Source: an uncultured Rhodospirillaceae bacterium (GTDB lineage: Bacteria > Pseudomonadota > Alphaproteobacteria > Reyranellales > Reyranellaceae). From it: a DNA stretch of 64,000 nt. The notes under the pieces were generated by a model that saw only the letters and a list, made by a program, of their open reading frames with translations, ran no database searches and was not told the DNA's origin. The translations under genes were made by a program, and so were the position numbers. The DNA is taken from the NCBI GenBank assembly GCA_945952105.1, contig CAMFGZ010000012.1:62001-126000 (forward strand), given 5' to 3'. Below, in pieces: positions 8,973 to 19,900 of the stretch; the first letter of the stretch is position 1; every line of letters begins with the position of its first letter.

Positions 8973-10256
8973 CTACAGGCGCCAGAGCGTGACGCCTTCG
9001 GGCGTGGCGGCCCGGTCGAGCAGACCCGTGACGTCCGCCACGAAACCGCCCGGGGCCGACTTCAGCAGCGGCTTCACGAGCGACCAGCCGCCTTCGCTGT
9101 ATGGTTTGTGGGCGACCGCCAGCACGACGGCATCGGCCGGCTGGAGATTCTCGAGCGGCGTCAGCGAGAGATCGTATTCCTCGCGCAACAGGTCGCCATC
9201 CGCCATCGGATCGTGCAGTTGCACGGTGATTCCGAAATCCTGCAACTCGCGCACGATGTCGACGACCCGCGTATTGCGGATGTCGGGAACGTTCTCCTTG
9301 AAGGTGACGCCCAGGACCGTGACGATGGGACGGCCGTTGCGGGCGTGCCGCATGACGCTGCGAACCACGCGATCGGCGACATGCAGGCCCATGCTGTCGT
9401 TGACCCGGCGGCCCGAATGGATGACGTGCGGGTGATAGCCCACTTCCTCGGCCTTGTGGGCGATGTAGAACGGATCGACGCCGATGCAGTGCCCGCCGAC
9501 CAGACCGGGCTTGAAGGGCAGGAAATTCCATTTGGTGCCGGCGGCGGCGAGCACGTCGCGCGTATCGATTCCCAGCCTGTCGGAGATGAGCGCGACCTCG
9601 TTGATCAGCGCGATGTTGATGTCGCGCTGCGTGTTCTCGAGCACCTTGGCGAACTCCGCCACCTTGATCGACTCGGCGCGATGCGTGCCGGCCTTCACGA
9701 CGGCACGATAGGTCGCGTCGATGACGTCGAGCGTCTCCGGCGTGTCGGCGGACACGATCTTCAGGATGCTGTCGAAGCGGCGCTCCTTGTCGCCGGGATT
9801 GATGCGCTCCGGCGAGTAGCCGACGTTGAAGTCCGCCTTCCACCTAAGCCCGGACGCCTTCTCGAGGACCGGGATGCAGACATCTTCCGTGACGCCGGGA
9901 TAGACGGTCGATTCGTAGACCACGATGTCGCCGCGCTTGAGCGTCCGCCCGATGGTCTCGGAGGCGCACTTCAGGGGACCGAGGTCGGGTTGCTTGCTGG
10001 CGTCGATCGGTGTGGGGACCGTCACGATATGGAAGTCGGCGGCAGCAAGATCGCGGGGATCGCACGAGAAGCGAAGGCCCGGCGCGGCAAGCATTTCAGG
10101 CTCGACCTCTCCCGTACGGTCGTGGCCATGGGAGAGTTCGGAGATGCGGCGCGAATCGATGTCGAAGCCCAGCACCTGGTAGCCGATGCGACCGAAGCCG
10201 GCGGCGACGGGCAGGCCAACGTAACCAAGCCCGATGACGGAGATCTTACGTTTCAT
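8973..10256 (-). CDS. Nucleotide sugar dehydrogenase (UDP-N-acetyl-hexosamine dehydrogenase, TviB/WbpO-like)
   Basis: MKRKISVIGLGYVGLPVAAGFG, VPTPIDASKQPDLGPL, GGHCIGVDPFYIAHKAEEVGYHP catalytic Cys region, and VTVLGVTFKENVPDIRNTRVVD. Confidence 0.92.
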   Translation of the reverse strand: MKRKISVIGLGYVGLPVAAGFGRIGYQVLGFDIDSRRISELSHGHDRTGEVEPEMLAAPGLRFSCDPRDLAAADFHIVTVPTPIDASKQPDLGPLKCASETIGRTLKRGDIVVYESTVYPGVTEDVCIPVLEKASGLRWKADFNVGYSPERINPGDKERRFDSILKIVSADTPETLDVIDATYRAVVKAGTHRAESIKVAEFAKVLENTQRDINIALINEVALISDRLGIDTRDVLAAAGTKWNFLPFKPGLVGGHCIGVDPFYIAHKAEEVGYHPHVIHSGRRVNDSMGLHVADRVVRSVMRHARNGRPIVTVLGVTFKENVPDIRNTRVVDIVRELQDFGITVQLHDPMADGDLLREEYDLSLTPLENLQPADAVVLAVAHKPYSEGGWSLVKPLLKSAPGGFVADVTGLLDRAATPEGVTLWRL

Positions 10257-10299
10257 CTCGTCGATTTTTGACAGGTCATGTGGCCGCTGGCATCCAATT

Positions 10300-10992
10300 T
10301 CAGCGGTCTTTTCCGGCCGGAGGCTCTTCGCGGGCGAGCTGGCGGAGCTGCGCGACCATGCCCGCGACGTACAGTCCAAGGTTCGCCACGATCCAGGCAA
10401 GTCCGAGAAGGTCGCCGTAGCCCAGCTCCTGGCCTGCTACCTCGAACGGGAGTGGCGGTTTCACGAAGAATGCGATGTTGAGCGCCAGGAACAGGCAGCG
10501 GACCTCCGTGAGGCCGAAGCCCGCGCTGGCCAGATGGAACGTGCGCGATACCTCGGCTCGCAGCAGCGACTGAGCCGTCATCGTGAGATAGGCCGCCAGT
10601 CCCAGGACGGCGATTTCCAGGCGGATGTAGCCGGAGAGGCCGAGCCCGAGGGCGAACAGGAACTGGCTCAGCACGTCGACCGACTGGTCGAGGAAGAAAC
10701 CGTAGCGGGGCCGCTCGATACCGCGCCGGCGCGCGACGGCACCATCGAGGGAGTCGCCGAACCAGTTCAGGATCAGGGCGGCATTCACGCCCCAAAGCCA
10801 GGCGGGTTCCCGAGACGCCTGTGCATACGAGAAGAAGGCCAGTACGGCGGCCAGGAAACCGAGGCCGGTCAGGAAGTCCGGCGACATCCAGCGTGGCAGG
10901 CGGGGAACGATCCATGCGATAAGCCTTCGTTCCGGCACCGACAGCCAGCCTTGGTTGGAACGTGAGAGGGGAGCGTCGCGGACCGTCGCCAT
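10300..10992 (-). CDS. CDP-alcohol phosphatidyltransferase family protein
   Basis: DGAVARRRGIERPRYGFFLDQSVD matches a DG-x2-AR-x9-G-x3-D-x3-D signature (one residue longer than the common x8); several TM segments. Confidence 0.83.
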   Translation of the reverse strand: MATVRDAPLSRSNQGWLSVPERRLIAWIVPRLPRWMSPDFLTGLGFLAAVLAFFSYAQASREPAWLWGVNAALILNWFGDSLDGAVARRRGIERPRYGFFLDQSVDVLSQFLFALGLGLSGYIRLEIAVLGLAAYLTMTAQSLLRAEVSRTFHLASAGFGLTEVRCLFLALNIAFFVKPPLPFEVAGQELGYGDLLGLAWIVANLGLYVAGMVAQLRQLAREEPPAGKDR

Positions 10993-11045
10993 GGTCTGCG
11001 GAGACTAGCCTACTTCATGGCGCTCGTACTGCTTCAGGACCGTCC

Positions 11046-11825
11046 TTGCCTTCGCTGATTCCGCAAAGCTCTTCGGCACGTCGTCTGGTCTATGAATTGA
11101 TTTATGCCTGGCCGGGGACCTGGACCGGGACGACGTTCAACGTTGGCATGGCGCCGGTCGACCCGTTCGTCCTCGCCGATCCGCAGCTCGCGCGCGATGC
11201 CAGCCAGATCCAGCTCTACGCGGAATTGTTCTCCCTCGCCCAATATGACGCTTTCGAGTGGCGGGAGAGTTCGGTGCTCGAAGTCGCGGCCGGATGCGGC
11301 GGTGGACTCCTCTATCTCTCGAAGCGCTACAAGCCGCGGGAGGCCATCGGTGTCGATCTTTCCGTCGTCGCCGCCTGGAGGGGGCGCCGGCTGGGCGTCG
11401 ATCTCCGGCAGGCCGAAGCGGCCCGTCTGCCGTTCGAGGAGAGGCGCTTCGATTGCCTGGTCTGTGTCGACGCGCTGAACTACCTCGGCGACGAGGCGTT
11501 CATTCGCGAGGCGAAGCGCGTTCTGAGGCCCTCGGGCAGGCTTCTTCTGGCGGAAACGTCGACGGGCTTCGAGGAGGCGAAGGCGCGCTTCGGTCGCCTG
11601 GCGCGCATGAGCGGCATGATGGTCGCTGCCGTGCGCGACGTGTCGGACGGCGTCCGGCGATCCATTCGCGAGCGAAGTCCCCGTGTCGAAAAGGCGCTGA
11701 GGTGGGTGCCCCCCTTCGTGCGACCTCAGGTGCGGGAAATGTTGTCGGCCGAAGGCAGCGAGCGCTATCGCCGCTGGCAGCACGGCAGCTACTGCTTCTC
11801 GATGGCTGTCCTGCGGCTGGTGTGA
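11046..11825 (+). CDS. Class I SAM-dependent methyltransferase, PKS-associated type
   Basis: VLEVAAGCGGGLLYLSKRYKPREAIGVDLS motif I, RFDCLVCVDALNYL, AKRVLRPSGRLLLAE. Start uncertain (TTG 11046 or ATG 11149; track ORF from 10962). Confidence 0.75.
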   Translation: MPSLIPQSSSARRLVYELIYAWPGTWTGTTFNVGMAPVDPFVLADPQLARDASQIQLYAELFSLAQYDAFEWRESSVLEVAAGCGGGLLYLSKRYKPREAIGVDLSVVAAWRGRRLGVDLRQAEAARLPFEERRFDCLVCVDALNYLGDEAFIREAKRVLRPSGRLLLAETSTGFEEAKARFGRLARMSGMMVAAVRDVSDGVRRSIRERSPRVEKALRWVPPFVRPQVREMLSAEGSERYRRWQHGSYCFSMAVLRLV

Positions 11826-11826
11826 A

Positions 11827-12597
11827 CTACCCACCGACGTGAAAGCGCGTGCCTTTCATGCTTCGACGGCGCAGGGCCTCGGGGACGAGGAGACTGAGGC
11901 GCGAAAGCCAGAACGGCACCAGAGGGAATCCGATCATCCCCTTGTTCCTTCGCAGGCCCGAGAGGATGCGTTCGGCGGCGTCGGCGGCGGATATTTCGCC
12001 CGGTCGCGGTCCGAGATGCCTGCCGGCCATCGCCGTGGCGACGAACCCCGGACAGGCGACGGCCACCCGCACGCCCTCCGGGGCGACTGCATCGCGCAAG
12101 GCCAGCCCATAGGACAGCAGTCCCGCCTTGGACGCCGAGTAGGCCGGCGCATCGGGCAGGGGCACGAGCGAAGCCAGCGACGCCACCAGGACGATCTGGC
12201 CGCGCCTTTCCCGGCGCATGCGGGGAAGAACGAGATGAACGATGTCGATCGCCGCCAGCAGATTGGTCTCCAGTACCCGGCGCGCGACCTTGCCATCCTC
12301 GAGAGCCTGGTCGGCGGATCGTCCCTCGAGGATACCGGCATTCGCGATCAGGAGGTCGACAGGGCCGTCCTGCTCGAGGTCGCGCAGGAAAGCCGACAGG
12401 CCGTCCCTGTCCGCGACGTCCAGGCTCGCGACCTTGCAATCGGCGCTCTTCGATCTGCACGCCGTTGCTACCTCCTCGAGGCGGCCGGCATTGCGGCCAA
12501 GCAGGGCCAGCGTCCGGCCGGGCGCGGCCAGAGAACGCGCCAGGGCGGCGCCGATCCCACTGGACGCACCGGTTATGACGATGGTTCTGAAATCCAT
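11827..12597 (-). CDS. Short-chain dehydrogenase/reductase
   Basis: TGASSGIGAALARSL cofactor motif, NAGILEG, and YSASKAGL active site. Confidence 0.9.
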   Translation of the reverse strand: MDFRTIVITGASSGIGAALARSLAAPGRTLALLGRNAGRLEEVATACRSKSADCKVASLDVADRDGLSAFLRDLEQDGPVDLLIANAGILEGRSADQALEDGKVARRVLETNLLAAIDIVHLVLPRMRRERRGQIVLVASLASLVPLPDAPAYSASKAGLLSYGLALRDAVAPEGVRVAVACPGFVATAMAGRHLGPRPGEISAADAAERILSGLRRNKGMIGFPLVPFWLSRLSLLVPEALRRRSMKGTRFHVGG

Positions 12598-12603
12598 GCC
12601 GGA

Positions 12604-13956
12604 TCAGCGGCCGGCAATGGCGCCGACGATGGAGGAATTGCTGCGGATATCCGGCAACTCTTCCGCTACGGCGTCGATCACCGAGTCGATCTGCTCCTGG
12701 CTGTGCTCCGACGTGATGAAGAAACGAAGCCGCGCCTGGTTCTCAGCCACGCCGGGGAAGACGGCAGGAACGACGTTGAAGCCCCGTTGCAGCAGCCGTT
12801 CCGACAGCATGATGGTCTGGCCGGAATTGCCGATGATGACCGGCACCACGGATGCGCCGATGCTGAGGCCGGTATCGAGACCGCGCGACTTGGCCCTCGT
12901 CAGGAGCGCACGGCCGTTGCGGCGCAGCGCGGTGGCGCGCTCCGGTTCGCGCATCATCACCTCGACCGCCGCCGTGGCCGCCGCCGCCACGGGAGGCGCC
13001 AGGCCGACGCTGAAGACGAAGCCTGGCGACGTGTAGCGGAGCAGTTCGATCAGCGCCCGGCTGCCGGCGATGTATCCGCCGGCCGCGGCCAGCGTCTTGC
13101 TGAGCGTCCCCATCCAGATCTCGACCTCCGTCGGATCGATGCCCTGTTCCTCGGCGATGCCCCGGCCTGTCGCACCGAGAGCACCCGTCGCGTGCGCCTC
13201 GTCGACCATCAGCCACGCATTGTAGCGCTTCTTCAGCTTGATCAGGGCGGCAAGGTCGGGAACGTCACCGTCCATGCCGTAAAGCCCCTCGACGATGATC
13301 AGCGCCCGACGATACCGCGCGCGATTGAGGCGTAACGCCCGCTCGAAGGCATCGAGGTCGCCGTGCGGGCAGAGGATGCGTTTCGCGCCGGAAAGCTTGG
13401 CTCCCTCGACGATGCTGTTGTGGACCAGGGAGTCGGCCACGATGAGATCCTCGGGCCCCAGCAGTTCGCCGATCACCGTCACGTTCGTGGCATGCCCGCT
13501 TACGAAGGCGATCGCATCCTCGGTGCCGCTGAGACGCGCCAAAGCCGCTTCGAGGTCGCGGTGCACCTGGCGTTCGCCCGACGACAGGCGGCTGGCCGAC
13601 ACGGAAGTCCCGTAATGGTCGATCGCGGCCTTCGCCGCCGCTGCCACGTCGGGATGGCCATTCAGACCGAGATAGTCGTAGGACGAAAAGTTGGTGATGG
13701 TGCGACCGTCGATCGACGTCGTGCTCGACGCACGGCCGTCGTGCAGGCGATAGAACGGGTTGCTGATGCTGGTGAGATCGCCCACCGCTTTCCAGATTTT
13801 CAGGATCTCGTACTCGGGCAAGGTCGAGAAGTCGAAATCCTTCCGCCCGCTCGCTGTCCTAGCTTGAGGGCGGGTGGGGGAGGCCGCTGACTGGCCCAGC
13901 GCCTGTCGTACCCGATCGACGGTTTCCTGTGCGGTGTTCGATCGCAGCTGGTTCAT
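12604..13956 (-). CDS. Alpha-oxoamine synthase (AONS/KBL/serine palmitoyltransferase-like PLP enzyme)
   Basis: NFSSYDYLGLNGHPDV, VDEAHATGALGATGRG, PLP lysine motif MGTLSKTLAAAGGYIAGS. ATG overlaps the PKS stop (13953-13956). Confidence 0.92.
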   Translation of the reverse strand: MNQLRSNTAQETVDRVRQALGQSAASPTRPQARTASGRKDFDFSTLPEYEILKIWKAVGDLTSISNPFYRLHDGRASSTTSIDGRTITNFSSYDYLGLNGHPDVAAAAKAAIDHYGTSVSASRLSSGERQVHRDLEAALARLSGTEDAIAFVSGHATNVTVIGELLGPEDLIVADSLVHNSIVEGAKLSGAKRILCPHGDLDAFERALRLNRARYRRALIIVEGLYGMDGDVPDLAALIKLKKRYNAWLMVDEAHATGALGATGRGIAEEQGIDPTEVEIWMGTLSKTLAAAGGYIAGSRALIELLRYTSPGFVFSVGLAPPVAAAATAAVEVMMREPERATALRRNGRALLTRAKSRGLDTGLSIGASVVPVIIGNSGQTIMLSERLLQRGFNVVPAVFPGVAENQARLRFFITSEHSQEQIDSVIDAVAEELPDIRSNSSIVGAIAGR

Positions 13957-16900
13957 AACGGCCCGTCGATCTGCTTGACCTTCTGCAGGACGGCAGTGAC
14001 CGCCGCCTTCTGGTCAGAAGGCGATGCCGCATCGGCCTCCTCGGCAAGATGGCTGGCGGACAGGGCCGCGAGCGTGCCGGGCACGGCATCGCGAGGCGTT
14101 TCTCCCGTCACGAGCGGAGTGACGCGACGGGCGACGTCGGCCGGCGTGATGCCGCTCGCGAGCGACATCATCGGCAGCTCGATCTGCAGCGATGCTTCGA
14201 CGGTCGTGCGCAGCTCCAGCATCATCAGCGAGTCCATGCCGATGTCGGCAAGCGGCCGGTGACGATCGATTTCCTTGGGCGGCAACCGAAGCACGCGCGC
14301 GATCTCGTCGACGACGATGTCGAGGAGGGCGGCCGTCGCTTCTTCCGACGGCATCGCGCGCAGGCGTTCGAGCGTGACGGCGGCCTGGCCGGACTGCCGC
14401 GAAGCGTTCCCGGTGTCGATCGCATTGAAAGTCGGCGCGCGCACGGCAGCCAGTTCCCGCTTGGCCATGGTCCAGTCGACGCGGGCGATCGCGCAGACAT
14501 CGGCGACCTGCCGTCCCTCGGCGTCGAAGGCCCAGTCCAGGCCGTTGAGCGCCATGCGCGCGGGCATGAGGGTCGAGGCGAAGCGACGCTTGAGGCTGGC
14601 ATTCGCCTCGATATGGCGGGCGAGGTAACCCGCATCCTCGATCGCGCCCCAGGCGACGGCGAGCGCGGGCAGTCCGCGGGCGCGAAGACGGCGGGCCACT
14701 CCTTCGACGTAGGCGTTGCCGGCGACGTAGTTGAATTGTCCCGGGTTGCCGAACAGCGTGGTGGCCGAGGAAAAGAGCAGCAGATAGTCGAGCGCAAGGC
14801 GGCCGGCCAGACGCTCGAGATGCAGGGCGCCGCTCGCCTTGGGGCGCAGCACCGTCTCGATCGATTCCCGGTCGGTGCCCTGGATCAGCCGGTCGTCGAG
14901 TACCATGGCGGCGTGGACGATGCCCTTGATGGAGCGCCCGCGTCCGAGCTGCCCGACGAAGCGCTCGAGAGCGGTCGCGTCGGTGACGTCGACGGCCGCG
15001 ACCTCGACCGTCACGCCCCTGGCGCGCAGGGCTTCGACCTGTTCGGCAACGGTCTCGGAGAGATGCCCGGAGCGGCTGACCAGTGCGAGGTGACGGGCAT
15101 TGCGATCGGCCAGCCATTCGGCCGTCGCGAGGCCGAAGCCGCTGGTGCCGCCGATCACGACATGCCAGCCCTCGACATCGACGGGGAAGGTATTGACCGG
15201 CGCATCGGCGACACTGGCCTGACGGGGGGGCGACACGATGATCTTGCCGATATGGCCGGCGCGCTGCATCAGCCGGAAGGCTTCGGCGATATGCGCGCCG
15301 TCGAAGACGCGATGCGGCAGGGGCGAGAGGTCTCCCTGGTCGAACAGGGAGACGACGTCGGCGAAAAGCTGCTGCGAGAGCGCCTTGTGCGCGCCGATGA
15401 GCTGGTCGACGTCCACGCCGAAATAGCTCAGGTTGCGGCGAAGCGGCCGCAGGCCGAGATGCGTGTTGGCATAGAAGTCGCGCTTGCCGAGCTCGATGAA
15501 CCGACCGAACGGCTTCAGGCAGTCCATCGAACGGATCATTGCCTCGCCCGCCAGCGAGTTCAGCACGACGTCCACTCCCTTTCCGCCGGTGAAGCCCATC
15601 ACTTCCTCGGCGAAGGCGAGAGTGCGCGAGTTGCACACGAAGTCGGCGCCAAGATTGCGCAGAAGCGCTCGCTTCTCGCCGCTGCCGGCAGTGGCGATGA
15701 TCGTCGCACCGCGCCGCTTGGCGATCTGCAGGGCAGCAAGGCCAACGGCACCGGCGCCGCCATGGATCAGCACGGTTTCACCGGCGTCCAGTCGCGCGAG
15801 GTGCACGAGCGAATAGTAGGCCGTCAAGAAGGCAACGGGCAGGGTCGTGGCGTCTTCGAGCGAGAGCTGGCTGGGCAGCTTGCTCACGGCGAAGGTGCGC
15901 GCGATGACGTGGCTGGCAAAGGCGCCTGGGACGAAGGCGAGCACCCGGTCGCCGATGGCGAAGTTTTCCACGTCGGGACCGACGTTCACTACCGTGCCGG
16001 CGCACTCCATGCCGAGGCCGGGACCCGCATAGCCGTCTTCCAGCGCTTCTTCCGGCAATAGCCGCAGGTTCCACATGACGTCGCGGAAGTTGAGGCCCGT
16101 CGTAGCGACCTCGATCTCGACCTCGCCGGCCTGCGGCGTCTTGCGCGGCTCCGGGATCCAGCCCAGCACGCCACGGCCGGCGCCCTGGCGGGGCGCGAGG
16201 CGCAGCGCGACGTCGTTGGAGAGAGCTTCCGGAGGACGCGGAGGCGTGGCGCCGCGCTCGACCCGGAAGACCATTCGGCGTTCGCCCGTGAAGAACACTT
16301 CCCGTTCTTCGCCAGGGGCCAGCATTTCATCGGCCGCCTGCTCGATCACGCGCTGGCGCGGCTTGCCAGAGAGTCCGAGGCAACGGATATGCAGGCCGGG
16401 ATACTCGTTGCGGGCGACGCGTGTCGCGGCAATGAGCGCGCACCAGAGCGGCTGTTCGAGGGGGGCCGGCTCTTCCGCGCCGAAGTCGACGACGATCCAG
16501 AGGCGGGCAGGCGCATCGGCGAGGCGCCGGCACAGTTCCGCGATATCGTCGAGGTGACCGCCGAGGGCCACGACCGGATCGCCGGCGCGGTCGGTGGCCG
16601 GGATTGCTAGGACGAAGTCGGTGGGAACCGGCTGTTCAGTCCGCGCGGTATCGACCGGGCCGGTCGCGACACGGAGGTCGGCCGCCGCCTCGCCCTGCCA
16701 GGCGAAGATTGCCGGTTCGGACGACGTCTGGGGACTGCGGTCCGCGCTGCGACCCGAGCAGCCGCGAACGATCACGCCGATGCGTGCCTCGTCCGCCATG
16801 GAGGATACCGAGACACCTGTGAAACCGGCGGTCTCGAGCTCGTCGATCCATTCCTGATCGGACAGCAGGGCGCCGACCGGGAACTCGGTATTGGCCGAGC

Positions 16901-19900
16901 GCGTCCACCAGTGGCGTCGGCTTCCACGAACGATGTCCCAGAAGATGCCGGGCGCAAGTTCGCCGGCGATGATCGGTGCCCGTGGCCTCGACAGCCGCGT
17001 GATGACCGACAGGCCGTCGTCACGAACGGATGCAATCTCGCTCAAGGCGTCGATGGCGAAGGTAAGGTCCACGGAAGCCGGCGCGACCGTCTCGAGTTGC
17101 GCCCAGGTTAAGCACCGCACGAGCGGCGCCTCGTCGCCGATGGTGGCCTTCGCCTGTTCGAGGCGATCGTCGTCGAGGTCCGTGAGGATGATCTCGACGT
17201 TAGGAAGTCGCGCGCCGAGATCGACCGCCGTGGACGAATGGTCGGCGCCCACCATCAACAGGCGAAGCAGGCGGCTGCCATCGTGGTCCGACACGGCAGC
17301 GATGACGTGGCTCGTGACGGCCTCGCGGAGCCAGGCGATCTGGTTCGATGCAACGCCCAGATTACGCCAATGAGGCGAACCCAGTTCGCCGACCGCGCTC
17401 GGATCGCCCTTGCTCAGGCGGCCGATGATGCTCTCAAGTCGGGAGACGCTGGCTGCTTCGGCCGCCATCGTCGGGTGACGCTCCAGAAGCGTGCTGGCGA
17501 TCGAGCCGATCTCGGGAAGGGCGCAGCTGGGCGAGAGCGTGCGAACGCCATCGCGTTCGACGGCAAGATTCTTGGCTTCGAGATGCCAGAGCAGTGCTGA
17601 CCGCAGGTAGCTCGACCAGGGCGAATCGTCGTCGGAAGCCGGCTCATTCGAGGGGACTGGCGAGCTTTCGTTCCTCAGCGCCGACCAGCTCGCCCGCAAG
17701 GCTCCGGCTTCCACCAGGAGAAGAGCCTCGGAGAGGGCGGCCGCCTTGTCCGCGGGGGGCTCGAAATCCACGTTTCCGGAAGCAAGGGTGGACGGCATGC
17801 CGGGCCGGTCGAGTTTCCAGGCCACGGTGCGGTAGCTGAGCGACATGGGATCGACGGCCAGCTCGGCCGGCGCTTCGACCAGCCGGACGTTCTGTGCCGC
17901 AACGACGATCTTGCCGTGCTCGTCCCAGACATCGATGTCGACCACCATCGAACTGAGGGACTGCCGGAGCGTCCGGGCCGTCACGCGCGCGGCGATGGCG
18001 CCGGTTTCGAACACGCGCACGTTGCCGAAGCGGACGGGCAGCATGCGCTTCATCGGCATGTCTGCGACGCCGGCTTCCTCGGAGGCGAACAGCGCATGGA
18101 ACGCGGCATCCAGCGCCGCGATGTCGATGATCTTCGTGCCGCTCACGAGTTCATCGGGACGGTCGAGGCTCGCGATTGCCAGTTTGGGTTCCGGGAAAAC
18201 GACCTGCCGGGTCCGCTGGAAGGTGGGACCGTAATCGAATCCGAGATCATGCGCCCAGGCGTAGACGCGGTTCCGGGGAACGGCGATCGCCTGATCCGGG
18301 GCTTCCGGAACAACCGTCGCTTTGCCCGCGATCGGCGATCGCCCGACGACGCCGCGTGCGTTCAGTGTCCAGCCGCTGCCGCCGCCGCCACGCAGTCGCG
18401 AAAGCAACTCGACGATTCCCGTTTCATGCGCAAAGCGGATGGACGTCTCGTAAGAGGCCTTACCGTCGAAAACCAGCGGACGCAGAATGTCGAGGTCGCG
18501 GAGTTCCAGGGCTCCGTCTGGATGGATCTGCCGTGCCGCCGCAAGCATGGTCTCGACGTAGGCCGTCGCGGGCAGCACGGGCACGTTGCCGACCTGGTGA
18601 TCGGAAATCCAGGGGAAGAGCGCAGGATCGACCGTCGAGAACCACTCGGCGCCATCCAGCCGCGGACGTGCACCGAGAAGTGGGTGGGTATGCGCCTCTG
18701 CCAGCAGGAGCGTACCGGCCTCTTCGGTCGCCTGCAGTTTGAAGTGCGTGTGTTGCCAGGGATAGAGCGGCAGGACGACGGAAGTGGCGGGCGCGGGGCC
18801 GAAGAAGCGCTGCATCTCGACCTTGCCGCCGGCCAGCGCGATCTTGGAGGCCGCACGTTCGATCGGATCGGAAGCCTTCTGACTGTCGGCCTCGCTCATC
18901 GTCTCTACGACGACGCCGCGCGTGCCGGCCTCGCGCAACACGTCGCGGACGTAGCTGGTCAGGATGGGGCGGGGGCCGACCTCGACGAAGACGCGCATTC
19001 CGTCATTGAGAAGGATGTTCAAGGCGGGCTCGAACAGAACGGGATCGCGAACGTTGTGCCACCAGTGTTCGGCACCCAGCGTCTCGGGGGTCGCAATGGC
19101 GCCGGTGACCGACGAAACGAAGCGCTTGTGCACCGGCAGCGGTCGCAGCCCCTGCAACTCCCGGAGCAACGGGGCCCGCACGGGATCGATCAAGGCGCTG
19201 TGGAAAGGATAGTCGAGATCGAGGCGACGGGCGCTGATGCGCATGTCGGCGGCAGCCTGCAGCACGCGATCGATGTCGGCGATGCTCCCCGAGACGGTGA
19301 CGCTTCGCCAACTGTTGACCGCGGCGATTTCCACGCCGGGCGCGCCCGCGGTCTTGAGGAACCGGCGCGCCTCGCGGTCGCTCAGCATCAGTGCCGCCAT
19401 GCCGCCGCTGCCCCGCACGCCTTCCTGATGGCGGCTGCGGGCGATGACGACATCGATGGCCTGGTCGAGGCTCAGGGCGCCGGCGCACCAGGCCGCGGCG
19501 ATCTCGCCGACACTGTGCCCAAGGGTGGCGGTGGCGACGATACCGCGCTCTTCGAGCGCGCGTACTGTGGCGACCTGCAGGGCGAGCAGCAGGGGCTGGG
19601 AGTAGGTCGCCCGCCGCAGCCGGGGAGCCAGGTCGTCGGCAAACAGCGTATCGACGATCGACCAGTTCTGTACCTTGGAGAAACGGCTGTCGATGTCCCG
19701 CAGGGCGTTCTGGAAGACCGGGTTGGTTTCCCAGGCGTCGCGACCCATGCCGGCCCACTGAGAACCATTGCCGGAGAACAGGAAGGTGAGGGGCTGATCG
19801 CTGCCCAGGGCCTGCCCGGTGAGGACAGACTCCGAAGCCTCACCCTTGGCGAAGGAGGCGAGGTGGTGGCGGATTTCGTCCGCTGTCCTGCCGCGTGCGA

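Noticed and set aside
11839-13335. 498-aa plus-strand ORF
   Set aside because: Antisense to the SDR and alpha-oxoamine synthase genes; compositionally spurious.
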